This document shows positions 1-5,011 of a DNA stretch of 5,011 nt, piece by piece. The notes below the pieces were generated by a model that worked only from the letters and a program-made list of their open reading frames with translations, did not search any database and was not told the DNA's origin. The translations under genes and the position numbers were made by a program. Source of the stretch: CAYZDV01 sp964477275 (lineage in GTDB: Bacteria; Acidobacteriota; Aminicenantia; Aminicenantales; Aminicenantaceae); assembly GCA_964477275.1 (NCBI GenBank), contig CAYZDV010000139.1, forward strand, positions 1 to 5,011, in the 5' to 3' direction. The number at the start of each line of letters is the position of its first letter. Position 1 is the stretch's first letter.

Positions 1-884
1 TCGGTCATCCCCATCCGGCCGGCAGCGTTGATCCTCGGCCCGATGCGAAAACCGACATCTCCAACAGAGACTCTTTTGCCTTTGAGGCCGCAAAGGTCGA
101 TCAGGCTTGACAACCCGATGTCGGAAACATCATCCAGCGCTTCCAGTCCGAACCTGACCAGAAGCCTGTTCTCTCCTCTGAGATCGGCCACATCGGCAAC
201 CGTGCCAATGGAAACAAGCCTTAAATACTCGGAGAGCACCGAGGAGTCGCCCTCCTCCCCGAAAAGAGCCTGGATCAGCTTGAAGACCACCCCGATGCCG
301 GCCAATCCTTTATCCGGATAGCGGGAGCCGCTGAGGTTGGGATTGAGGACCGCCGTTGCCTGCGGAAGGACATTTCCGGGCAGGTGGTGGTCGGTGATGA
401 TGAGATCGACTCCTTTTTCCTTCGCCCTCTGGGCAAAGCGAGTCGCCTTGATGCCGCAGTCGACGCTCATCACCAGGCTGGCTTTTTTCTCGACAGCGAT
501 CTCGATGAATTCCTCTTTTATCCCGTAGCCGTATTTCAGCCTCTCGGGGATGAAATAATCGACATCCGCTCCCAGAGACCTCAAAGCCCTGGTCAGGGCC
601 ACCACCGACAGGATGCCGTCCACGTCATAATCGCCGAAGATCAGAATTCTCTCTTTCCGCAAGATCGCCTGCCTGATTCTGAAGACCGCCTCCCGCATTC
701 CTTCCATGAGATGCGGGTCATGGAGGCTCTTGAGGCTGCCGTGAAGAAATCGGTGCGCGGCCTCGACATCGCTGATGTTCCTGTTGACAAGGATTTGAGC
801 GATGAGCTCTGGAATTCCCAGCTCGGCTGACAGCACGTTCGCTTCTTGCCGTGAAGGGAACAAAACCCAGCGTGTCTCGCTCAT
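1..884 (-). CDS. recJ: Single-stranded-DNA-specific exonuclease RecJ, N-terminal part (3' end outside window)
   Basis: RecJ degrades single-stranded DNA 5' to 3' in the cytoplasm during recombinational and mismatch repair, using metal ions held by DHH-family motifs. The minus-strand frame is open for 294 codons and leaves the window at base 1. It begins MSETRWVLFPSR. The motifs appear in family order: GDYDVDG (D85, D87, D89), SVDCG (D142), TDHH (D165-H166-H167), a TVADV segment, then PRINAAGR (N286) at the edge, close to the family's R-L-N-A-A-G-R. The C-terminal DHHA1 and OB regions are not in the window. ATG at 884 is preferred because a W-x-x-x segment near the N-terminus is typical, and AGAGG lies just upstream, though only 3 bases away. 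An in-frame ATG at 950 would add 22 residues of unremarkable sequence. The gene is divergent from ftsY. I see no clear promoter of its own in the spacer. Confidence 0.95.
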   Translation of the reverse strand, partial: MSETRWVLFPSRQEANVLSAELGIPELIAQILVNRNISDVEAAHRFLHGSLKSLHDPHLMEGMREAVFRIRQAILRKERILIFGDYDVDGILSVVALTRALRSLGADVDYFIPERLKYGYGIKEEFIEIAVEKKASLVMSVDCGIKATRFAQRAKEKGVDLIITDHHLPGNVLPQATAVLNPNLSGSRYPDKGLAGIGVVFKLIQALFGEEGDSSVLSEYLRLVSIGTVADVADLRGENRLLVRFGLEALDDVSDIGLSSLIDLCGLKGKRVSVGDVGFRIGPRINAAGRMGMT

Positions 885-955
885 GGTCCTCTTCAATGTA
901 ACACAATCTTCCGCTCTCAACAACCGGGGCTTCGCTGTTTCTCTTTCCATTTTCG

Positions 956-971
956 TGATGGTTTTCCATCA
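956..971. repeat. Perfect 6-4-6 inverted repeat in the recJ leader
   Basis: The sequence TGATGGTTTTCCATCA reads as two 6-base arms around a 4-base loop with no mismatch. It lies 72 bases upstream of the preferred recJ start and just upstream of the alternative start at 950. It could be an operator half-site pair or a small hairpin in the recJ leader. No U-tract follows it in the recJ direction, so it is not a terminator. Function is unknown; a repeat this short could arise by chance. Confidence 0.35.
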
Positions 972-993
972 AGAAAAAAAAGTGGCCCAGCGG

Positions 994-1021
994 CGGGCTC
1001 GGGACAGGACCCGTTCTTTTT
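994..1021 (+). terminator. Terminator-like hairpin with T-tract upstream of the ftsY promoter
   Basis: CGGG (994-997) pairs with CCCG (1010-1013). After a bulged C998 the stem continues with T999-A1009 and C1000-G1008, leaving a 7-base loop. TTCTTTTT follows directly at 1014-1021. This is the form of a weak intrinsic terminator for rightward transcription. It sits between the recJ start and the ftsY promoter, so it might insulate ftsY from stray rightward transcripts or end a short RNA. Stem strength is modest and no rightward gene ends here. Confidence 0.35.
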
Positions 1022-1061
1022 AAACCTTTTCATCACGGCAACAGCGATTTTTCCGGTTTCG

Positions 1062-1090
1062 TTGACTTCGAACAGAGTGAAAAATATAAT
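1062..1090 (+). promoter_or_regulatory. Sigma70-type promoter of the ftsY-rib operon
   Basis: TTGACT at 1062-1067 matches the -35 consensus at five of six positions. After a 17-base spacer, TATAAT at 1085-1090 matches the -10 consensus perfectly. The expected start of transcription is about A1097, and A1100 is also possible. ATG of ftsY is at 1100, so the predicted 5' leader is only 0-3 bases. It is the strongest promoter match noticed in the window and should drive ftsY and the rib genes behind it. Confidence 0.85.
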
Positions 1091-1099
1091 GGTTGTATC

Positions 1100-1993
1100 A
1101 TGTTCGGCCAGCTCAAAGAAAAATTGGTGAGAACGCGAGAGGCTCTCACGGGAAGGTTCGACGAGCTCCTTCGCAGCAGCGAATCCCGTGAAAACATCCT
1201 TGAGCAGCTCGCGGAGTCACTGGTTGCGGCCGACGTGGGTCTGACTTCCACAGAGAAAATCATCGAGTCGATCAGGGAAAAGTCTAAAAAAACCGACTCC
1301 TTCCCAACCATCAAGTCCCTGCTCGAGGACGAATTGATCCGAATCCTGTCTCAATTCCCCTCTGATTCCAACCTCGACCACTCCCCATCGGTGGTGATGA
1401 TGGTCGGCGTCAACGGCGGCGGAAAGACCACTTCCCTGGCAAAGCTGGCCAGCCATTTCCAGCAGACGGGCAAAAGCATCCTGATGGTGGCCGCCGACAC
1501 CTTCAGGGCCGCGGCCCAGGAACAGCTTGTTCTGTGGGGGAAAAAGCTGAATATTCCGGTCGTCAAAGGCCAGTACGGCGCCGACCCGGCGGCGGTCGTT
1601 TTCGATGCCATTCAGTCTTTCAAAACCCACTCCTACCAGCTTCTTCTGGTGGACACGGCCGGCCGAATCCACACCAACACCAACCTCATGAACGAGCTGG
1701 AGAAGATCAAGAGGGTCATCGCCAGGCAGGTTGAGGGAGCCCCCCACGAAGTCCTGCTCGTCCTGGATGCCAGCATCGGACAGAATGCCCTGGTTCAGGC
1801 CCGGGAATTCGTGAAATTTTCGGGCTTGACAGGGATTTTTCTCTCCAAGCTGGATGGAACAGCCAGAGGAGGCAGCGTCATCAGCATCGTTGACGAGCTC
1901 AAGCTCCCCATCAAATTCATCGGCATCGGAGAGGAGGAAAAGGACCTGCTTCATTTCTCTCCTCCGGAATTTGTCAGGGCACTTCTTTCATGA
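1100..1993 (+). CDS. ftsY: Signal recognition particle receptor FtsY (short form, NG domain)
   Basis: FtsY is the membrane-associated SRP receptor. It pairs with Ffh, each bound to GTP, and delivers ribosomes making membrane or secreted proteins to the Sec translocon. The product is 297 residues. Residues 1-20 form a basic amphipathic helix (MFGQLKEKLVRTRE) like the lipid-binding start of the NG core. The N-domain helices run to about residue 90. The SRP-GTPase motifs follow: G1 GVNGGGKT (103-110), DTFRAAAQEQL (133-143), DTAGR (185-189), LDASIGQNA (222-230), SKLDGTARGG (249-258) and IGIGE (274-278). SKLD replaces the more usual TKLD, a mild change. The long acidic A domain of E. coli FtsY is absent, as in many bacteria. 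The start fits the family N-terminus, but no Shine-Dalgarno sequence precedes it and the promoter abuts it, which suggests leaderless translation. The stop codon overlaps the ribD start. Confidence 0.96.
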   Translation: MFGQLKEKLVRTREALTGRFDELLRSSESRENILEQLAESLVAADVGLTSTEKIIESIREKSKKTDSFPTIKSLLEDELIRILSQFPSDSNLDHSPSVVMMVGVNGGGKTTSLAKLASHFQQTGKSILMVAADTFRAAAQEQLVLWGKKLNIPVVKGQYGADPAAVVFDAIQSFKTHSYQLLLVDTAGRIHTNTNLMNELEKIKRVIARQVEGAPHEVLLVLDASIGQNALVQAREFVKFSGLTGIFLSKLDGTARGGSVISIVDELKLPIKFIGIGEEEKDLLHFSPPEFVRALLS

Positions 1994-3084
1994 GCAGCCT
2001 CAATGACATTTTCTACCTCCAGATGGCCTATTCTCTGGCGGAAAGGGCCATTGGCTGGACAAGCCCCAATCCCTGCGTCGGCGCGGTCATTGTCAGTCGC
2101 GGTGTCGTCGTCGGCCATGGCTACCATGAACGAGCCGGTGAGCCTCACGCGGAAATCCTCGCCCTGCGCAAAGCAGGCTCCCTCGCCCGAAACTCCACGG
2201 TTTACATCACCCTCGAGCCCTGCGTGCTCCGGGGAAAGACGCCTCCCTGTGTGGGACCTCTTCTTCAGGCTGGCCCTAAGAGAGTGGTCATCTCCTCTCT
2301 CGACCCCAACCCCCTCATCCATAAAAAGGGATTCAAAATCCTGAAGCAGGCCGGAATCGAAGTCTCGGTCGGGCTTCTGGAGGAGAGGAATCGGCGCCTG
2401 AACGAAGCTTACGAAAAGTTTATCACCCGCAAAATTCCTTTTTGTGCCGCCAAGGCCGCCCTGAGTCTCGACGGAAAAATGGCCACCCGAACATTCTCCT
2501 CCCGCTGGATCTCCTCTAAGGAAACAAGACAGTACACCCATCTTCTCAGAGGAGAGTTTGACGCGTTGATGGTCGGGGTCAACACCCTGATCAACGACGA
2601 CCCCCTGCTGACTGTCCGCCATCCCAACTGGAAGGGAAAACGGATAACCCGGGTCATCCTCGACTCCCGTCTCCGCTTCCCTCTCCAGGCCAGGATTCTC
2701 TCTACCCTTTCCCGGGGAAAAATCATCGTCTTCGCCCCGGAGAAGGCTTCGCCCCGAAAAGCGGATGCCCTCCGGAAAAAGGGCGCGGAGGTCATTGCCC
2801 TCCCTTCATCCCGGGTCGATGTCGAGGACGTTCTCAGCTGGCTGGGCCAACACGAGGTCTCCAGCGTGCTTGCCGAAGGGGGAAGCCGCCTGATGACCTC
2901 GATTCTGGAGAGGAGGCTGGCCGATAAACTCTTCCTCACCCTTTCACCGAAGTTGATCGGCGGCCGGAAGGCGCCCTCTCTTTTCCAGGGAGAAGGAGTG
3001 GAGAGGGTCAAGGATTCCCTTCAGTTGAAAAGAACTCATTCTTTTCAAATCGGTGAAGACATCATCATGGAAGGATATTTGTGA
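1990..3084 (+). CDS. ribD: Bifunctional diaminohydroxyphosphoribosylaminopyrimidine deaminase / 5-amino-6-(5-phosphoribosylamino)uracil reductase
   Basis: RibD carries out the second and third steps of the pyrimidine branch of riboflavin synthesis: zinc-dependent deamination, then NADPH-dependent reduction of the ribose side chain. The product is 364 residues, a normal length. The deaminase domain (about 1-145) shows TSPNP (N27), VVGHGYH (H46), PHAE (H53, E55) and LEPC...TPPC (C78, C87). These supply the zinc ligands and the proton-shuttling Glu. The reductase domain (about 150-364) shows KAALSLDGK (K155), GVNTLINDDPLLTVR (196-210), VILDS, AEGGSRL and PKLIGG (320-325). The loop between the two zinc cysteines reads C-V-L-R-G-K-T-P-P-C where the family usually has C-S-H-x-G-(R/K)-T-P-P-C, so the His is Leu80. 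The ATG overlaps the ftsY stop by 4 bases (ATGA), and AGGG lies 10 bases upstream, so translation is probably coupled to ftsY. Confidence 0.96.
   Translation: MSSLNDIFYLQMAYSLAERAIGWTSPNPCVGAVIVSRGVVVGHGYHERAGEPHAEILALRKAGSLARNSTVYITLEPCVLRGKTPPCVGPLLQAGPKRVVISSLDPNPLIHKKGFKILKQAGIEVSVGLLEERNRRLNEAYEKFITRKIPFCAAKAALSLDGKMATRTFSSRWISSKETRQYTHLLRGEFDALMVGVNTLINDDPLLTVRHPNWKGKRITRVILDSRLRFPLQARILSTLSRGKIIVFAPEKASPRKADALRKKGAEVIALPSSRVDVEDVLSWLGQHEVSSVLAEGGSRLMTSILERRLADKLFLTLSPKLIGGRKAPSLFQGEGVERVKDSLQLKRTHSFQIGEDIIMEGYL
3071..3075 (+). promoter_or_regulatory. Ribosome binding site of ribE
   Basis: AAGGA, within GGAAGGA, lies inside the last codons of ribD and 8 bases before ATG at 3084. This spacing supports ATG 3084 over the in-frame GTG at 3081, and it also gives the canonical N-terminus MFTGII. 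Confidence 0.7.
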
Positions 3085-3683
3085 TGTTCACTGGAATCAT
3101 CCGTCATACGGGCCGGTTCAAGGGTTACCGCCGGGGAAAGCAGGAAATGGCTGTCGAAGCGCCTCCAGAGCTCAGCCGACTGGAAACCGGAGAGAGTCTG
3201 GCCGTGAACGGCGTCTGCTTGAGCCTGATCGGACGTGAAAAAGACATCGTCTCCTTCAACCTCTCCCGGGAAACCATCCAGAAGACGACCCTGGGCTCGC
3301 TCCGGCCAGGAGATCGCCTGAATCTTGAACCGCCTCTCACCCTATCTGCGGCCTTGAGCGGTCATCTGGTCACCGGCCATATCGACGGTCGGGGAAAAAT
3401 CCTCAGAATCACCGAAAGGCCGGACGGACGAAGGCTGGCCATTTCTTTCCCGCCGGAGCTTCGTCCCTACCTCATTCCTAAGGGGTCGATCGCCGTCAAC
3501 GGCGTCAGCCTGACCATCGCCGAGCTGAAGCCTTCCTCTTTCGACATCGAGCTCATCCCCGTCACTCTCAAAAGCTCCAACCTCGGTGACCTCAGAAGGG
3601 CAGAGGAGGTCAATATAGAGTGTGACATGATCGGCAAATATGTGTATAATTGGATGATCCAGCAGAAACGAAACGGGAGATGA
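3084..3683 (+). CDS. ribE: Riboflavin synthase, alpha-type
   Basis: This enzyme makes riboflavin from two molecules of 6,7-dimethyl-8-ribityllumazine by exchanging a four-carbon unit; it works as a trimer. The product is 199 residues with two lumazine-binding repeats. Repeat 1 begins MFTGII and contains SLAVNGVCL (C45). Repeat 2 begins near SGHLVTGHIDG (H99) and contains SIAVNGVSLTI (S142) and VNIECD (D181), then KYVYN. These correspond by spacing to Cys48, His102, Ser146 and Asp185 of the E. coli enzyme, so it should be active. The C-terminal trimerisation helix seems short, ending in a basic tail (QQKRNGR). The start ATG shares one base with the ribD stop (TGATG). The gene is also called ribC in some species. 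Its last codons contain a possible promoter for ribBA. Lumazine synthase, which makes its substrate, is not in the window. Confidence 0.96.
   Translation: MFTGIIRHTGRFKGYRRGKQEMAVEAPPELSRLETGESLAVNGVCLSLIGREKDIVSFNLSRETIQKTTLGSLRPGDRLNLEPPLTLSAALSGHLVTGHIDGRGKILRITERPDGRRLAISFPPELRPYLIPKGSIAVNGVSLTIAELKPSSFDIELIPVTLKSSNLGDLRRAEEVNIECDMIGKYVYNWMIQQKRNGR
3622..3650 (+). promoter_or_regulatory. Candidate internal promoter for ribBA
   Basis: GTGACA at 3622-3627 matches the -35 consensus at five of six bases. A perfect TATAAT at 3645-3650 follows after 17 bases. Transcription would begin near A3657, giving a leader of 23 or 50 bases depending on which ribBA start is used. The bases also encode the conserved end of riboflavin synthase (CDMIGKYVYN), so part of the match may be forced by the protein. 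Confidence 0.4.
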
Positions 3684-3684
3684 C

Positions 3685-3694
3685 AGAGAGAGGA
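3685..3694 (+). promoter_or_regulatory. Possible ribosome binding site of ribBA
   Basis: The purine run AGAGAGAGGA contains AGAGG and AGGA and ends 12 bases before ATG 3707. The spacing is a little long, but it is the only plausible Shine-Dalgarno sequence for this gene. ATG 3680 has GGGAG directly against it with no spacer, which is unfavourable. Confidence 0.4.
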
Positions 3695-3706
3695 ACCCGA
3701 CCAAAA

Positions 3707-4918
3707 ATGAGACCGAAAACTGCAGCCGTCCAGCAGGCCATCGAGGCCGTCAAAACCGGGAAGATGATCATCATCGTCGATGATGAAGACAGAGAAAACG
3801 AAGGCGACCTGATGGTGGCCGCAGAAAAGGTCACCCCTGAAGTCATCAATTTTATGACCAAATATGGCCGGGGCCTGATCTGCATGCCCCTGACCAAAGA
3901 AAGACTCAAGGAACTCCATCTCCGCTTGATGGTCCGGGACAACACCGCTCCCTTCAAGACGGCCTTTACCGTCTCCATAGATGCCAGAGAGGGGGTCACG
4001 ACTGGCATCTCCGCCCATGACAGAGCCCGGACTATTCAGGTCGCCATCGATCCCAAAACACGGCCCTCTGACCTGGCCCGGCCCGGTCATATCTTTCCCC
4101 TGGAAGCAAAGGAAGGCGGGGTCCTGGAAAGGGCCGGCCAGACAGAAGCGGCTGTGGACATGGCCCGGCTGGCCGGGTTGAAACTGGCTGGTGTCATCTG
4201 CGAGATCATGAACGAAGACGGGACCATGGCCCGGATTCCCCAGCTGGAAGAGTTCAGCCGGGTCCACGGCATTCCCATCCTGACCATCGCCGACCTTATC
4301 AAGCACCGGATGAAGACCGAATGCCTGGTAAAAAAAATCGACGAAGCGAATTTGCCCACAAAATTCGGACAATTCAAAATCTTGGTCTTCGAGGATGTCA
4401 TTTACAAGGAGCAGCATCTGGCGCTGGTCAAAGGAGAGCTCAGGAAGGGTGAGCCGACACTTGTCCGGGCTCATTCTCAATGTCTGACCGGAGACACCTT
4501 CGGCTCGGTCCGCTGCGACTGCGGCGATCAGCTTCACCGGGCGATGGAGATGATCGAAAAAGAAGGAAAAGGCGTCATTCTCTACATGCTCAACCAGGAG
4601 GGCCGGGGCATCGGCATCACCAACAAAATCAGAGCCTATGCCTTCCAGGACCAGGGACTGGACACTGTGGAAGCCAACCAGAAGCTGGGCTTCCGGCCCG
4701 ACCAGAGGGATTATGGAATCGGAGCTCAGATCCTGGTTTCCCTCGGGGCAATCAAACTCCGCCTGATTACCAACAACCCGAGAAAATTCGTCGGGCTTTC
4801 AGGATACGGGCTGGAAATCGTCGAACGCGTGCCGATCGAAGTCCTCCCCAACAAGACCAACCTCAAGTATTTAAAAACGAAAAAAGAAAAAATGGGCCAT
4901 ATCCTGGATATGGTCTGA
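3707..4918 (+). CDS. ribBA: Bifunctional 3,4-dihydroxy-2-butanone 4-phosphate synthase / GTP cyclohydrolase II
   Basis: RibBA makes both riboflavin precursors: the N-terminal half converts ribulose 5-phosphate to dihydroxybutanone phosphate, and the C-terminal half opens GTP. From ATG 3707 the product is 403 residues, the usual length. The RibB domain (about 1-202) has DDEDRENEGD (25-34), FTVSIDAREGVTTGISAHDRA, RPGHIFPL (H128) and GVICEIM (E166). However, the GHTEA motif reads GQTEA, with Q145 at the position of a metal-ligand His (His153 in E. coli RibB). The cyclohydrolase domain (about 208-403) looks intact: AHSQCLTGDTFGSVRCDCGDQL contains the zinc ligands C259, C270 and C272, followed by NQEGRGIG, RAYAFQDQG, DTVEAN, NNPRK and KKEKMGH. 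Alternative starts are ATG 3680, which overlaps the ribE stop as ATGA and adds 9 residues, and TTG 3650, which adds 19. 3707 is chosen for family length and the upstream purine run. Activity of the first domain is uncertain. Confidence 0.94.
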   Translation: MRPKTAAVQQAIEAVKTGKMIIIVDDEDRENEGDLMVAAEKVTPEVINFMTKYGRGLICMPLTKERLKELHLRLMVRDNTAPFKTAFTVSIDAREGVTTGISAHDRARTIQVAIDPKTRPSDLARPGHIFPLEAKEGGVLERAGQTEAAVDMARLAGLKLAGVICEIMNEDGTMARIPQLEEFSRVHGIPILTIADLIKHRMKTECLVKKIDEANLPTKFGQFKILVFEDVIYKEQHLALVKGELRKGEPTLVRAHSQCLTGDTFGSVRCDCGDQLHRAMEMIEKEGKGVILYMLNQEGRGIGITNKIRAYAFQDQGLDTVEANQKLGFRPDQRDYGIGAQILVSLGAIKLRLITNNPRKFVGLSGYGLEIVERVPIEVLPNKTNLKYLKTKKEKMGHILDMV

Positions 4919-5011
4919 ACCCGGGGATAACGACCTCGATTCTCTTCCCGATAATGTGGATCAAAAACACGGAAATGGCATCGCTCCCTTCAGATTTTTA
5001 ACGCCATTCCC
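4919..5011. other. Unassigned 93-base stretch after ribBA
   Basis: No recognisable gene, terminator or promoter is seen here. A lumazine synthase gene (ribH) often follows ribBA, but no start resembling it is visible before the window ends. On the minus strand a frame is open from the right edge and ends soon with ...GAMPFPCF and a stop. It could be the end of a convergent gene, but it is too short to support. Confidence 0.4.

Noticed and set aside
384..830. Plus-strand open frame (148 codons) in the recJ region
   Set aside because: The opposite strand carries RecJ motifs DYDVDG, DHH and NAAGR in order, so this is a shadow.
984..998. Minus-strand terminator for transcripts entering recJ (GCCC/GGGC stem followed by T8)
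   Set aside because: The stem is only 4 base pairs with three unpaired bases before the T-run, and it would sit upstream of recJ, where termination makes little sense.
885..1099. FMN riboswitch or other structured leader in the divergent spacer
   Set aside because: No pattern resembling the conserved FMN element was seen, and the ftsY promoter lies at the end of the spacer, so it would not be transcribed with the operon.
1217..1954. Minus-strand open frame (245 codons) opposite ftsY
   Set aside because: It is antisense to a complete ftsY with all GTPase motifs; its translation is low-complexity and unlike any family.
3081..3083. GTG start one codon upstream for ribE
   Set aside because: ATG at 3084 gives the canonical MFTGII N-terminus and better Shine-Dalgarno spacing.
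3467..4537. Long minus-strand open frame (356 codons) opposite ribE/ribBA
   Set aside because: It lies entirely opposite two clearly recognised genes, has no recognisable motif, and is a codon-bias shadow of the coding strand.
4480..5001. Plus-strand frame overlapping the end of ribBA and running into the tail
   Set aside because: Most of it is a frame-shifted reading of the cyclohydrolase domain, rich in Arg, Pro and Gly; the part beyond ribBA has no recognisable start or motif.

Overview
The window is compact bacterial chromosome with moderately high G+C. It holds housekeeping genes only: no mobile element, tRNA, rRNA or CRISPR array is visible. A full-consensus sigma70-type promoter, overlapping reading frames and a short bacterial FtsY show that it is bacterial. 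The phylum cannot be fixed from the sequence; a lineage such as Acidobacteriota/Aminicenantes or Deltaproteobacteria is a guess only.

Layout: on the minus strand, bases 1-884 carry the first 294 codons of recJ (single-strand DNA exonuclease), which runs off the left edge. A 215-base divergent spacer (885-1099) follows. It contains a perfect 16-base inverted repeat, a terminator-like hairpin and a strong promoter facing right. On the plus strand four genes follow with no gaps larger than a few bases: ftsY (SRP receptor), ribD (deaminase/reductase), ribE (riboflavin synthase, alpha type) and ribBA (DHBP synthase/GTP cyclohydrolase II). The last 93 bases hold no supportable gene.

The three rib genes encode every dedicated riboflavin enzyme except lumazine synthase (ribH); the dephosphorylation step is carried out by general phosphatases. 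RibBA supplies both precursors, the pyrimidine from GTP and dihydroxybutanone phosphate from ribulose 5-phosphate. RibD deaminates and reduces the pyrimidine, and RibE makes riboflavin from lumazine. Their genes are tied to ftsY by stop/start overlaps at 1990-1993 and 3082-3086 and probably 3680-3683, so they are probably co-transcribed with it. No FMN riboswitch is present ahead of any of them in this window.

I found no new multi-gene system. The points most worth a second look are: the ftsY promoter sits so close to the start codon that the mRNA should be nearly leaderless; RibBA has Gln where the DHBP synthase family has a metal-binding His; RibD lacks the usual His in its zinc-site loop; and there is a good internal promoter candidate at the end of ribE.
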